64,000 bases of DNA from Marinobacter panjinensis (GTDB lineage Bacteria > Pseudomonadota > Gammaproteobacteria > Pseudomonadales > Oleiphilaceae): positions 2,604,001 to 2,668,000 of the forward strand of contig NZ_SZYH01000001.1 in the NCBI RefSeq assembly GCF_005298175.1, read 5' to 3'. The stretch's first letter is position 1; each line of letters starts with the position of its first letter. A program made the position numbers and the translations under genes. Positions 1-8,998 of this stretch are shown piece by piece. Below the pieces are notes generated by a model. It was not told the origin of the DNA, searched no databases, and saw only the letters and a list, made by a program, of their open reading frames with translations.

Positions 1-1260
1 GACCTGGTTCACACTCTGAGCATTGCGGACAGGCAGATGCGTCAGGTGGCGCTGGTGATGATAGACCTCGACCGCTTCCAGATGCTCAACGACTCTCTCG
101 GTCACCAGTTCGGAGATGAATTGCTGATCAAGGTGTCCGAGCGCCTCAACGCACTCAGCGATGAAAGGATCATGGTTGCGTATTCCGGCGGCGACGAATT
201 CATGATCTGCCAACAGCATGTCGAAGACATAGACGACGTCATCAATCTGCTGGGCCAAATCAAACAGTGCTTTGAAGAGCCTTATCATGTTCAGGGCGAA
301 AAGCATGGCGTTACCGCTACCATGGGGGTCGCGGTGTATCCCCAGAGCGGTCTGGACGCCGACACACTGATGCGAAATGCAGACGTGGCGTTGTACCGGG
401 CCAAGGAGCAGGGCCGGAATACCTACCAATTCTATACCGAAGGCATGCAGGACCGGGAAGTCATGCGCCTTGAACTGGACAAAGACCTCGACCAGGCCCT
501 GGCCAATGACGAATTCGTGCTTTACTTTCAGCCCCAGTTGGACCTCAACGATTCCTCCATCAACAGTGTGGAAGCCCTGATCCGCTGGAAACACCCCCGC
601 AGAGGCCTGTTACCGCCGATCGATTTCATTCCCCTGGCTGAAGAAAGCGGGCGCATTACTGATATCGGCCGCTGGGTGGTCAAGGCCGCCTGTAGGCAGC
701 TGGCTAATTGGCAGAACGGGCCTTATGCCAACCTGCGGATCGCCGTGAACCTGTCGGGCCGCGAACTGGATGACGAAGGCATTGTTGACCATATCCAGGA
801 GACACTGGAAGCCCATGGAGTAACCGCGGATCGCCTGGAAGTGGAGCTGACGGAAGAGATTTTCATCCAGAATATAGAGCACAACCTCAATCAGCTCTCC
901 AAGCTCCACAAACTGGGCGTACATCTGGCCATTGATGACTTTGGTGTGGGTTATTCTTCGCTGGGTTACCTGCGGGATTTTCCGGTTGACCTGCTGAAAA
1001 TCGACCGCTCCTTTATTACGGATGTCACTGAACGCCACGACGATGCAGTGATTACCCGCGCAGTCATCAATCTGGCCCATAATCTTGGCATTCAGGTGGT
1101 GGCCGAGGGCGTGGAAACCCGGGAACAGCTTAATTTTCTGAAAAATCATCGCTGCGATCTGATCCAGGGCTACTTCATCAGCCGCCCGGTTCCTGCCGCC
1201 GAACTGGAACAGGCGCTGAGTTCTGGCGTTCTGAATGTCGATACGCCGGTTGGTACCTGA
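1..1260 (+). CDS. GGDEF-EAL cyclic-di-GMP enzyme, 5' end cut by window
   Basis: The reading frame is open from base 1, so the N-terminus (probably sensor domains) lies outside. What remains is most of a diguanylate cyclase domain followed by a complete phosphodiesterase domain. The GGDEF signature reads SGGDEF at bases 184-201 and is intact. The EAL domain begins with EALIRW at 571 and keeps the DDFGVGYSS segment and the KIDRSFI segment that carry metal-binding and catalytic residues. Both activities could therefore work; in many such tandem proteins only one dominates, which the sequence cannot decide. The product would make or break cyclic-di-GMP and so influence the switch between motile and attached life. 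No operon partner is evident; the next gene starts 58 bases downstream. Confidence 0.93.
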   Translation, partial: DLVHTLSIADRQMRQVALVMIDLDRFQMLNDSLGHQFGDELLIKVSERLNALSDERIMVAYSGGDEFMICQQHVEDIDDVINLLGQIKQCFEEPYHVQGEKHGVTATMGVAVYPQSGLDADTLMRNADVALYRAKEQGRNTYQFYTEGMQDREVMRLELDKDLDQALANDEFVLYFQPQLDLNDSSINSVEALIRWKHPRRGLLPPIDFIPLAEESGRITDIGRWVVKAACRQLANWQNGPYANLRIAVNLSGRELDDEGIVDHIQETLEAHGVTADRLEVELTEEIFIQNIEHNLNQLSKLHKLGVHLAIDDFGVGYSSLGYLRDFPVDLLKIDRSFITDVTERHDDAVITRAVINLAHNLGIQVVAEGVETREQLNFLKNHRCDLIQGYFISRPVPAAELEQALSSGVLNVDTPVGT

Positions 1261-1318
1261 TTGAAATGAGCGCCGCGAATCACCACTATTCCGGTATCAG
1301 CTTTCAAGGTACCGACTT

Positions 1319-1639
1319 ATGAGTTCAAACTATCTGACCAGGGAACAGGACGAGCGCTTGCGGCGCTGGGAAGCCTGGAACAAGCGTTATTTCATTTTTG
1401 CGTTCGTTTCGCTGATCGTGATTCTGGTTTTCAGCAGCCAGCTTGGCCTCTCCAGTGGCGACAGCTGGGGGCCTCTGGGTGTTCTTATTGCGGTGTTAAT
1501 CACTCCCATCATCATCCTGCAATTGCGCCTGGAATGCCCTGCCTGTGGGCAGAAGATCGGCTGGCAGGCCAAACTGATGGCCCCGGACCAATGTAAGGCC
1601 TGTGGCACCTTCCTCCGTTCAAAAGATTCCACGTCCTGA
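1319..1639 (+). CDS. small membrane protein with C-terminal zinc ribbon
   Basis: A 106-residue protein that I do not recognise by name. Residues about 23-42 and 50-67 form two hydrophobic segments, so it should sit in the inner membrane. The C-terminus has two CxxC pairs (CPAC and CKAC, about 16 residues apart), the arrangement of a four-cysteine zinc ribbon. The N-terminus is charged (REQDERLRRWEAW). No function can be assigned. The stop codon is only nine bases before the -35 box of the MerR-type promoter that follows, so it is not part of the copper operon. Confidence 0.7.
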   Translation: MSSNYLTREQDERLRRWEAWNKRYFIFAFVSLIVILVFSSQLGLSSGDSWGPLGVLIAVLITPIIILQLRLECPACGQKIGWQAKLMAPDQCKACGTFLRSKDSTS

Positions 1640-1647
1640 AAAAACCT

Positions 1648-1679
1648 TTGACCTGTTAGTAGCTCACAGGTTTTAGGCT
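1648..1679 (+). promoter_or_regulatory. MerR-type promoter and operator of the copper operon
   Basis: TTGACC at 1648-1653 and TAGGCT at 1674-1679 are separated by 20 bases, the over-long spacer typical of promoters activated by MerR-family proteins. The spacer is filled by a dyad, ACCTGT-N9-ACAGGT at 1651-1671. Known MerR regulators bind such a dyad and untwist the spacer. The regulator gene itself follows, so autoregulation and control of copA by the same site is the simple reading. Confidence 0.72.
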
Positions 1680-1724
1680 ACCCTTAATGCAATGCTTGGT
1701 GGCATCCGCAATTGGGTGCCGTCC

Positions 1725-1837
1725 GTGAAGGGAAGGACGGCTTTTCCGAAACACGCTCCTTCGGCACATCCATGTGACGCTTGGGCTCCGCCATCCATGG
1801 CTCCGCACAGTTTCGGAAAAGCCGTCCTTCCCTTCAC
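1725..1837 (-). repeat. structured intergenic element, copy 1 (long locus-specific arms, conserved core)
   Basis: Perfect 28-base inverted arms at 1725-1752 and 1810-1837 enclose a core. Read on the minus strand, the core contains GCGGAGCCATGGATGGCGGA and then CACATGGATGTG. Each forms a small hairpin with an ATGGAT-like tip. The core is almost identical to copy 2 (10216-10316; one difference seen) although the arms are unrelated. The element lies between the MerR-type promoter and the merR start, so it should be transcribed as a leader hairpin. Confidence 0.9.
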
Positions 1838-1867
1838 TCTATGAACATTGGGGGGGCGGTCTGCGTT

Positions 1868-2299
1868 ATGAAAGTTAAAGAAATTGCTATGGGTGCGGGG
1901 GTTAACCCCGATACCGTCCGGTTTTATACCCGGGAAGGGTTGCTGAAGCCCACCCGGAATCCGGACAACAACTATCAGCTGTACGACGCAGAAGATTTGC
2001 GGCGATTACGGTTTGCCCGCAAAGCGCGGCAGCTTGGTTTTTCACTGCCGGAAATCCGGCAGATTCTGGAGCAGGCGGAGGATCATCATTCGCCCTGCCC
2101 CATGGTTCGGGACGTGTTTCAGCAGCGGCTGGCGGAGGTGGAGCGTGAGATTGCGGAACTGCAGCAATTGCGCGGACGAATGACGGCTGCTTTATCCGCC
2201 TGGCAGAACATGCCGGATGGCACGCCGGACGGCCATACGATTTGCCAGCTGATTGAACACTGGGACGAACCGGTCCCGGAAACCGGTAACAAGGAGTGA
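1868..2299 (+). CDS. MerR-family metal-responsive regulator
   Basis: A 143-residue regulator beginning MKVKEIAMGAGVNPDTVRFY, the usual winged-helix start of the MerR family, followed by the long dimerisation helix. Candidate metal ligands are the cysteine in SPCPMVRD and the one in HTICQLIEH near the C-terminus, a spacing reminiscent of ZntR/CadR/CueR-type proteins. The ATG at 1868 was chosen because the DNA-binding domain starts there. An in-frame ATG at 1841 would add nine residues, and further extension would run into the repeat element. The stop is seven bases before copA, so the two are one operon, and a copper-sensing role is the likeliest. Zinc, cadmium or lead cannot be excluded from sequence alone. 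Confidence 0.88.
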   Translation: MKVKEIAMGAGVNPDTVRFYTREGLLKPTRNPDNNYQLYDAEDLRRLRFARKARQLGFSLPEIRQILEQAEDHHSPCPMVRDVFQQRLAEVEREIAELQQLRGRMTAALSAWQNMPDGTPDGHTICQLIEHWDEPVPETGNKE

Positions 2300-2305
2300 T
2301 GCTCC

Positions 2306-4891
2306 ATGAATGAGAAAGTCGCACTACACCCGGCGCTGTCTATTTCCGGCGCGTCCTGCCAGGGCTGTGTTCGCAAGATTCGTGAGGCGCTGGAGCCGTT
2401 GACCGGCAGTGCCGACCGGGTTGAGGTGAATCTGGAGGAGCAGACGGTTGCCCTGCCCGATGGCATTGATACTGCCGAGGCCGCCGGTATTGTCACGGAA
2501 GCCGGTTATCCCGCCTCACCTCTGGAGGCCTCCTCTGCCACTGAACCGGCGTCGGAGGATGACCATTGCCATGTCGACAGTAAACAGGCTCAATCCGAAA
2601 CCCGGCAGCAGTCCGATCAGGACACGGGTAAAGGGGAGAGCGCCGGGAATGACGACCAGATCCATCTGGCGGTTACGGGTGCAACCTGTGCTTCCTGTGT
2701 GAACACCATTGAAAAGGCCCTGAAATCGGTCGATGGCATTACCGGTGCCCATATGAACCTGGCGGACAATACTGCCACGGCCACCGGATATGCGGACCCC
2801 CAGACGCTGATCAGGGCAGTAGAAAGCTCCGGCTACGGGGCCAGCGTGATCGAAGACCCGGATGCGGCAGATGACCGTAAGCAGCAAGAGGATCGCAGGC
2901 AGTACAAGACACTGCTGGTGAAGATGGCCATCAGTCTGAGCCTGGGCCTGGGCCTGATGATCTGGGGCATGGGCTTTGGCACCATGATGGTGACCGAAGA
3001 CAACCAGATGACCTGGCTTACTCTGGGTATTCTGACTCTGGGTGTGATGGTTGCTACTGGTGGGCACTTTTACACCGGCGCGTGGAAAGCGTTCCGGCAC
3101 CACAATGCCAATATGGACACCCTGATTGCCCTGGGTACCGGTACTGCGTGGGTCTATTCCATCGTGGTGGCCAGTGTTCCCGATGCCTTGCCGGAAATGG
3201 CGCGGCATGTGTATTTTGAAGCCTCAGCGATGATTATCGGCCTGATCAATCTGGGCCAGGCGCTGGAGCTGCGAGCCAAAGGCAAGACCTCGGAAGCCGT
3301 GCGACGGCTGCTGGATCTGCGGGCAAAAACCGCCCGTGTTATCCGTGACGGCGAGGAGCAGGATCTGCCGGTAGAGCAGGTCAGGGCCGGCGATCATATC
3401 CGTGTACGCCCCGGTGAAAGCCTGCCGGTGGACGGGGAAATCATCGAGGGCAGTACCCGCATCGATGAGAGCATGCTCACCGGTGAACCCATGCCCGTCA
3501 GCAAGCGCGAAGGTGACGAGGTGTCTGCCGGCACCCTGAATACCCACGGCTCGATTATCTACAAGGCCACCCGCGTAGGCAGCGAAACCGCCCTCGCCCA
3601 GATCATTCGCCTGGTCAAGAAGGCCCAGGGCTCCAAGCCAGCCATCGGGCGATTGGCAGACAAGATTTCCTCGGTGTTTGTGCCCAGCGTAATGCTGATT
3701 GCCGTGGTGTCCGCCCTGGTCTGGTACAACGTCGGGCCGGAACCGGCGGTGGTTCACATGATGGTAGCGGCTACCACGGTGCTGATTATTGCCTGTCCCT
3801 GTGCTCTGGGCCTGGCGACCCCCATGTCGGTCATGGTGGGTGTCGGCAAGGCCGCAGAATACGGTGCCCTGATCCGCCAGGGCGATGCTCTGCAAACCGC
3901 AGGTAAGCTGGATCTGGTGATTCTGGACAAGACCGGCACCATTACTGAAGGTCATCCGGCCGTTACCCGTTTCCATGCAACTGACAACAACACGGGCAGA
4001 TTGCTGGCCCTCGCCGCTGGCCTGGAACAGCACTCGGAACACCCCCTGGCGGAAGCCATTATGGCGAAAGCCAAGGACGAAAATGCCAGCCCGGAGAACA
4101 TCACTGGCTTCGAGGCCCTCAACGGTAAAGGCGTGAGGGGCGAGCTGGACGGCCAACCCGTGCGCCTTGGCAATCGCCGCTGGCTGAAAGGCGAAGGCGT
4201 TGACCTCGCAGGCTTACAAGACGAGGCAGACGCCATTACCTCTGAAGCCGGAACTCCGCTGTTCCTGGCCCTGGGTAACAAAGCTGTGGGTGTCATCGGT
4301 GTTGCCGATGCGGTCAAACAGGACTCCCGGGATGCCATCCGCCGCCTGCACGATGCCGGCATACGGGTCATGATGGTCACTGGCGACGTGGACGCCACCG
4401 CCAAAGCCATCGCGCAGAAAACCGGGATTGATGATTACCGTGCCGAGGTGTTACCGGAAGACAAGGCCACCATCGTCAGCGAAATGCGTGGCAAGGGATA
4501 TACTGTGGCAATGGTTGGCGACGGCATCAACGATGCCCCGGCGCTGGCCGCTGCGGATGTCGGCTTTGCCATTGGCACCGGAACCGATGTCGCGATCGAA
4601 AGCGCAGGCATCACGCTGATGCGGGGATCGCTTCACGGCGTAGCCGATGCTATTGAGATATCACGGGCCACCGTTCGTAATATACACCAGAACCTGTTTG
4701 GTGCGTTTATATACAACTCCATGGGTATACCGGTGGCAGCCGGGCTGTTATACCCTTTGTGGGGAATGTTGATGAGCCCGATTCTGGCCGGCGCTGCCAT
4801 GTCGCTGTCCTCGGTTACGGTGGTCACCAACGCCAACCGGCTGCGGTTGTTCAGAACCAGCAATAACGCCGGCAAGGAGGGGAACGAATGA
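2306..4891 (+). CDS. copA: copper-exporting P1B-type ATPase
   Basis: An 861-residue ATPase that pumps Cu(I) out of the cytoplasm. Two N-terminal heavy-metal-associated domains carry their cysteine pairs at GASCQGC (residues 15-21) and GATCASC (125-131). They are joined by an acidic, His-containing linker. The membrane CPC motif (497-499), the phosphorylation motif DKTGT from residue 541, the TGE loop and GDGINDAPA are all present. CPC with these features fits the PIB-1 copper group. The stop overlaps the start of the next small gene (ATGA), which implies coupled translation. It is co-transcribed with the MerR regulator seven bases upstream. An alternative with silver as substrate is possible. 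Confidence 0.95.
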   Translation: MNEKVALHPALSISGASCQGCVRKIREALEPLTGSADRVEVNLEEQTVALPDGIDTAEAAGIVTEAGYPASPLEASSATEPASEDDHCHVDSKQAQSETRQQSDQDTGKGESAGNDDQIHLAVTGATCASCVNTIEKALKSVDGITGAHMNLADNTATATGYADPQTLIRAVESSGYGASVIEDPDAADDRKQQEDRRQYKTLLVKMAISLSLGLGLMIWGMGFGTMMVTEDNQMTWLTLGILTLGVMVATGGHFYTGAWKAFRHHNANMDTLIALGTGTAWVYSIVVASVPDALPEMARHVYFEASAMIIGLINLGQALELRAKGKTSEAVRRLLDLRAKTARVIRDGEEQDLPVEQVRAGDHIRVRPGESLPVDGEIIEGSTRIDESMLTGEPMPVSKREGDEVSAGTLNTHGSIIYKATRVGSETALAQIIRLVKKAQGSKPAIGRLADKISSVFVPSVMLIAVVSALVWYNVGPEPAVVHMMVAATTVLIIACPCALGLATPMSVMVGVGKAAEYGALIRQGDALQTAGKLDLVILDKTGTITEGHPAVTRFHATDNNTGRLLALAAGLEQHSEHPLAEAIMAKAKDENASPENITGFEALNGKGVRGELDGQPVRLGNRRWLKGEGVDLAGLQDEADAITSEAGTPLFLALGNKAVGVIGVADAVKQDSRDAIRRLHDAGIRVMMVTGDVDATAKAIAQKTGIDDYRAEVLPEDKATIVSEMRGKGYTVAMVGDGINDAPALAAADVGFAIGTGTDVAIESAGITLMRGSLHGVADAIEISRATVRNIHQNLFGAFIYNSMGIPVAAGLLYPLWGMLMSPILAGAAMSLSSVTVVTNANRLRLFRTSNNAGKEGNE

Positions 4892-5007
4892 GCACACTTC
4901 TGGTCAATGCGGGAGGACTGGTCCTGATGGCCGCCATCGTATGGTGGTTCTGGCTGTCGCCCTCTGAAGGTAGCAAAACGGACAACGATCATAGCCATCA
5001 CCACTGA
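4888..5007 (+). CDS. 39-residue single-span membrane protein with histidine tail
   Basis: The start ATG overlaps the copA stop codon (ATGA) and a GGAGG lies a few bases upstream. The peptide has one hydrophobic stretch (about residues 4-22, ending VWWFWL) and a hydrophilic tail ending DHSHHH, which could bind copper. The membrane part recalls, from memory, the N-terminal anchor of some cupredoxin-domain proteins, but no cupredoxin domain follows. The next gene starts nine bases after the stop. Position and tail suggest a small accessory of CopA, analogous in size to CcoS-type peptides; this is inference. Confidence 0.62.
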   Translation: MSTLLVNAGGLVLMAAIVWWFWLSPSEGSKTDNDHSHHH

Positions 5008-5016
5008 GGTAACATC

Positions 5017-5466
5017 ATGAAAAAACACATGCTGGCCCTGGGCCTCATCGCGACCGTCGGTTTCAACGGTCAACTGCAAGCCGAAGAGGGGCTCAAAGAC
5101 ATTCACGTCTACAAGTCACCCACCTGTGGCTGCTGCACCGACTGGGTAGACCACATGGAGGACAATGGCTTCAAGGTGGAAGTGACCGAAACCAACGACC
5201 TGAACCCCATCAAGATCGACGCCGGCCTGACACCAGCACTGGCCAGTTGCCACACGGCATTCATTGGTGACTACGTGATCGAAGGCCATGTTCCGGCCAA
5301 CGACATTCATCGACTGATTGCCGAGGCACCGAAGGCAAAAGGCCTGTCGGTACCGGGAATGCCTGCGGGATCACCGGGTATGGAAATGGGTGACCGCAAG
5401 GATCATTACCAGGTGCTGATGTTCAACGAAAGTGGCCAGACCCGCGTCTTCGCTGAACACAACTAG
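5017..5466 (+). CDS. secreted DUF411 metal-binding protein
   Basis: 149 residues with a signal peptide (MKKHMLALGLIATVGFNGQL followed by QAEE). The mature part starts with the DUF411 hallmark IHVYKSPTCGCCTDWVDHM, a CxCC cysteine cluster. It continues with the family's GLTPALASCHTAFIGDYVIE segment and a VPGMPAGSPGMEMG stretch rich in methionine and glycine. DUF411 proteins often sit in copper-resistance clusters and are thought to bind copper in the periplasm. Being last in the merR-copA-small-gene run supports that role here. The operon probably ends at the hairpin at 5501-5529. Confidence 0.88.
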   Translation: MKKHMLALGLIATVGFNGQLQAEEGLKDIHVYKSPTCGCCTDWVDHMEDNGFKVEVTETNDLNPIKIDAGLTPALASCHTAFIGDYVIEGHVPANDIHRLIAEAPKAKGLSVPGMPAGSPGMEMGDRKDHYQVLMFNESGQTRVFAEHN

Positions 5467-5500
5467 TCTATGCCTTGAAGTCTGCAGGTTGCCCCGCGAC

Positions 5501-5529
5501 TATCCCGGCCGATGAATCGAGCCGGGATA
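5501..5529 (+). terminator. hairpin after the copper operon
   Basis: TATCCCGGC (5501-5509) pairs with GCCGGGATA (5521-5529) around an 11-base loop. It lies 35 bases after the DUF411 stop. There is no clear T-run, so it is either a weak intrinsic terminator or a 3' stabilising hairpin. Confidence 0.45.
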
Positions 5530-5617
5530 TTAACCACGCGTAACAGGTCTGACTCATACCGTCATAACCGGTATACTCCGCAACAACATTCAAATTTTAT
5601 CCAGTCAGGTTCTGTTC

Positions 5618-7618
5618 ATGCTCAACGCCGACGCCCTCAGCCAGTTGCGCCAGCTGAAGTCCGATATTGAAGAAAACAAGGTGGTGTTTCCCGGCACTGT
5701 CAAAGCCACCAACGGGCGTTTCGGCTTTGTAGCACTGGATGAAGGCCGGGATGTCTTCCTGCCGCCGGAAGAGATGCAGAAGGTCCTGCCGGGCGACCGG
5801 GTTACCGTTTCCGAGCAGGAAGGCGACAAGGGCAAGACCCAGGGCGTGGTGGACGAACTGCTGGAAACCAACCTGGACACCTTCGTGGGCCGCTACCTGG
5901 TGAGAGGCAAGGGGCATTTCGTGGTGCCGGAAACACCGGGCATCAACCGCTGGATTTTCATCCCGCCGAAAGAACGCCAGAACGCCGAGCCCGATGACTA
6001 CATCTACTGCCGCATCCACAAACACCCGATCAAGGACGGCAAAGGCCAGGCAAAGATCCTGAAAGTGATCGGCAAGGCCGGCGAGGCCGGCATCGAGCGC
6101 TCCTTCACGGTTGCCACCTTCAACCTGCCGGATGCCTGGCCGGAAGCGGTCAGCAAACAGGCCGAGGCGCTGGACGAATCGGTCATCGAAGCCAGGGGTG
6201 AGGGCCGTGAAGACCGCACCGATCAGCCCTATGTCACCATCGACAGCCCCGGCACCCAGGACATGGACGACGCCCTGCTGGCCGAACCCAACGCTACCGG
6301 CTGGAGACTGTCTATTGCCATCGCCGACCCCACCGCGGTCGTTGAGCCAGGCAGCCCGGCGGAGCAGGAAGCCTTCCGCCGCGCCACCGCGATCTACTTC
6401 CCTGGTGAGCCGCTGCCGATGCTGCCGGACACCCTCAGCACCCGCCTTTGCTCGCTGATGCCCGAGGTAAAGCGCCTTGCCCTGGTCTGTGACCTGCAGG
6501 TGAACAACGACGGCAGCCTGGGCGAGTACAGCTTTCACCAGGCGGTGATCCGCTCCCACGGCAAGCTCAGTTACGAACTGGTATCCAACCTGATCGAGGG
6601 CCGTGAAGCCGATGACGTCAAGGCGTTACCGGACACCGTTTCCAACAGCCTTGATCAGCTCCATCAGGTCGCCATGTCCCTGCGCAAGTGGCGCAGTGAA
6701 CACGCGCTGGTGAACGGCGACCGCCCGGAATTCCGCCTGCGCCTGGATGAAAACCGCCGGGTACGCCTGATTGAGCCTTCCGTACAGAACGAGGCCCATC
6801 GCCTGGTGGAAGAGTGCATGATTGCCGCCAATCGTTGCGCGGCAGACTTCCTGGGCCAGCAGGACAAGGGACTGTTCATCCAGCATCCCGGTCTGCGCGA
6901 CGACCGCGCCGATAACATTCGTGCGCTGCTGGAAGGCTACGCGCCTGATCTCGCCGGGGTGGACGCCACCAGCGCCGAAGGTTTCCGCGATCTGATGAAG
7001 CAGACCGAAGGACTGGACGCGGAAGTGCCGGTCAAGGCCATCATTTCCCGCCAGCTCGCCCGTGCCGAGCTGTCGTTTACCCCCGCACCCCACCAGGGCA
7101 TGGGGCTGGCCGCCTACACCACCTTTACCTCGCCGCTGCGCAAGTTCAGCGACTTTCACGTGCACCGGCTGATCAAGTCGATCCTGTGGCAGGAGCCGCT
7201 GAGCGAACTGAGCGAAGAACAACTGGCCGAACTGCAACTGACCCAGTTCCGAGCGCGGCAGGCCGCCAACAGCCTTGAAAGTTGGCTGAAGAGTGATTTT
7301 GCCCGGACCCTGGGCGAGGACGCGATGACTGGAGTCATCAGCCGCACGACCCCCTCGGGCTTTTTCGTCAGGCTCGACGCCAACGGGCTGGAAGGATTCG
7401 TCAGCTGCAAGACCCTGGAAGGCAAGTTCAGCTTCGACCCGGTCACCCTGCGGCTGGTTCACAACAAGAATGGCCGAACCTTCCAGCTTGAGCAGCCCGC
7501 GACCGTCACCTTTGCCGGTGTGGATGACGAGCGCAAACAGATCCTGTTCAATCTGGTGGAGCCGTCAGCCGACGCTTCCGCTTCAGACAGCGCGCCTGAC
7601 GGCAAAGGCGACGCTTGA
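5618..7618 (+). CDS. rnb: exoribonuclease II (RNB family)
   Basis: A 666-residue 3'-to-5' exoribonuclease that degrades single-stranded RNA. The N-terminal cold-shock-like RNA-binding part (GTVKATNGRFGFVALD) is followed by the catalytic RNB domain. Its acidic motif reads DSPGTQDMDDALLAEP (about residues 208-223), matching the metal-binding aspartates of RNase II. A C-terminal S1-type domain contains GVISRTTPSGFFVRLDANG. The length is close to RNase II (about 640) and shorter than RNase R (about 800), so RNase II is preferred. The gene stands alone behind a short leader. Confidence 0.9.
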   Translation: MLNADALSQLRQLKSDIEENKVVFPGTVKATNGRFGFVALDEGRDVFLPPEEMQKVLPGDRVTVSEQEGDKGKTQGVVDELLETNLDTFVGRYLVRGKGHFVVPETPGINRWIFIPPKERQNAEPDDYIYCRIHKHPIKDGKGQAKILKVIGKAGEAGIERSFTVATFNLPDAWPEAVSKQAEALDESVIEARGEGREDRTDQPYVTIDSPGTQDMDDALLAEPNATGWRLSIAIADPTAVVEPGSPAEQEAFRRATAIYFPGEPLPMLPDTLSTRLCSLMPEVKRLALVCDLQVNNDGSLGEYSFHQAVIRSHGKLSYELVSNLIEGREADDVKALPDTVSNSLDQLHQVAMSLRKWRSEHALVNGDRPEFRLRLDENRRVRLIEPSVQNEAHRLVEECMIAANRCAADFLGQQDKGLFIQHPGLRDDRADNIRALLEGYAPDLAGVDATSAEGFRDLMKQTEGLDAEVPVKAIISRQLARAELSFTPAPHQGMGLAAYTTFTSPLRKFSDFHVHRLIKSILWQEPLSELSEEQLAELQLTQFRARQAANSLESWLKSDFARTLGEDAMTGVISRTTPSGFFVRLDANGLEGFVSCKTLEGKFSFDPVTLRLVHNKNGRTFQLEQPATVTFAGVDDERKQILFNLVEPSADASASDSAPDGKGDA

Positions 7619-7685
7619 AAATCCGGCTCCGGAGCACCATCGTAATGGTTCAACGGGCACTTACTCGTAACGGAGGTGAATCCGG

Positions 7686-7898
7686 ATGCCTATCAGCCCA
7701 ACAGAATTCCTGAAGAAGTACGGCTTCGAAGAGGAAGACGAGGAGCGGGACCACAGCCTGCGCCACAATGCCATGGAGCACGCGAAGCATCTGAAGCGGC
7801 CCCATGCCGGTACGCCACACGACTGGGAAGAGTGGGAGCGTTACAAAAAGGAGCACCCCGATGAAGTTGAGGACGACGGCAAGAGCGACAACAACTAG
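7686..7898 (+). CDS. small acidic hypothetical protein
   Basis: A 70-residue, highly charged soluble protein (for example YGFEEEDEERDHSLRHNAME) with an acidic C-terminal tail. I do not recognise it. The start ATG follows a GGAGGTGAAT-type ribosome-binding stretch. Its stop codon overlaps the stop codon of the convergent acyltransferase gene by two bases, which supports it being a real gene end. It may be co-transcribed with rnb, 67 bases upstream. Confidence 0.6.
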   Translation: MPISPTEFLKKYGFEEEDEERDHSLRHNAMEHAKHLKRPHAGTPHDWEEWERYKKEHPDEVEDDGKSDNN

Positions 7899-8791
7899 CT
7901 CTGCTCAAGCATCCTCGACAGGCGTTCGTCTTTGGCCCGCCACTGTTCCGCCAGCCAGTTCTTCACGTTCTTGCGATGCTCGGCATCGGTCGCGTAATCC
8001 CGCCCCTTGAGGTGCTCGGGAATAGCGACGGTGTCAATCTCCATTTTCACTTCGCGGACCCGTCCGCACATGAAATCCCAGAAGCTGGGAGCACCGCCCG
8101 GGTAGGCAATCGTTACATCGACCAGAGTTTCAATGGTATCGCCCATGGCATCCAGCACAAAGGCTGCACCGCCGGCCTTGGGCGTCAGCAAATGGGTGTA
8201 TTTTGATTTCTGCTGGTCGTGCTTGGCCTGGGTAAAGCGGGTGCCTTCCACGAAATTCATGATGCTGACCGGCGTATAGCGGAACTTCTCGCAAGCCTGG
8301 CGGGTGGCTTTCAGGTCTTCACCGCGCTTTTCGGGATGCTTGATCAGGTATTCACGGGTGTAGCGTTTCATGAACGGGAAATCCAGCCCCCACCACGCCA
8401 GGCCAATCACCGGCACCCAGATCAGCTGTTGCTTGAGGAAGAACTTGAGAAACGGCGCCCGGCGGTTGAATACCCGTTGCATGGCGAAGATGTCGACCCA
8501 GCTCTGGTGGTTGCTAAGCACCAGGTACCAGCTTTCCCGTTTGAGTTTCTCATCACCGTGCACCGTCCACTTGGTACCCTGGGTGAGCTTCATCCAGCCG
8601 GTGTTGCAGGCCACCCAGGATTCGGAAATCCAGATGATCGCCTTGGTGCAGAGCACGCGGAAGCCTTTGTGGGGGATGATGAGCTTGAAGATGGCCGGGA
8701 TGTAGAGGAGCAGGCACCAGAACAGGGTGTTGAGACCAAGAAGAATGGAGCTTAGTACGCCGATGACCGGGGCTGGCAGGAAGCTGAGCAT
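7895..8791 (-). CDS. PlsC-like acyltransferase (YihG type)
   Basis: A 298-residue membrane acyltransferase of the lysophosphatidate acyltransferase superfamily. The N-terminus has a long hydrophobic stretch (IGVLSSILLGLNTLFWCLLL). The catalytic NHQSWVD motif (the HX4D box) and the substrate-binding FVEGTR motif are both present. Such enzymes transfer an acyl chain from acyl-CoA or acyl-ACP to a lysophospholipid. The ATG at 8791 was chosen because it begins the hydrophobic anchor; an upstream in-frame ATG at 8881 would add 30 unlikely residues. The overall layout fits YihG-like enzymes better than housekeeping PlsC, which is shorter. Confidence 0.88.
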   Translation of the reverse strand: MLSFLPAPVIGVLSSILLGLNTLFWCLLLYIPAIFKLIIPHKGFRVLCTKAIIWISESWVACNTGWMKLTQGTKWTVHGDEKLKRESWYLVLSNHQSWVDIFAMQRVFNRRAPFLKFFLKQQLIWVPVIGLAWWGLDFPFMKRYTREYLIKHPEKRGEDLKATRQACEKFRYTPVSIMNFVEGTRFTQAKHDQQKSKYTHLLTPKAGGAAFVLDAMGDTIETLVDVTIAYPGGAPSFWDFMCGRVREVKMEIDTVAIPEHLKGRDYATDAEHRKNVKNWLAEQWRAKDERLSRMLEQS

Positions 8792-8998
8792 GGTTGTCCT
8801 GTTGTTGGTTTTATTGCGATGGGCGAATGATACCAATGGTTGGCGCGTTTGGGCAGTGGCGTGAAGTGACCGGTTTGCCATGGGTAATGGACGTTCTTGC
8901 CATAGTTCTGGCCCCTGCAGGTAGTCTAGTCTTATCCGACACTAGTGGCTGTGCAGGTATGAAAGCCCTTTCCCGGACCCGTTAACGACATACATTCT

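Noticed and set aside
1781..1867. Upstream extension of the MerR regulator
   Set aside because: The extra residues come from the repeat element and its edge; the helix-turn-helix starts at 1868.
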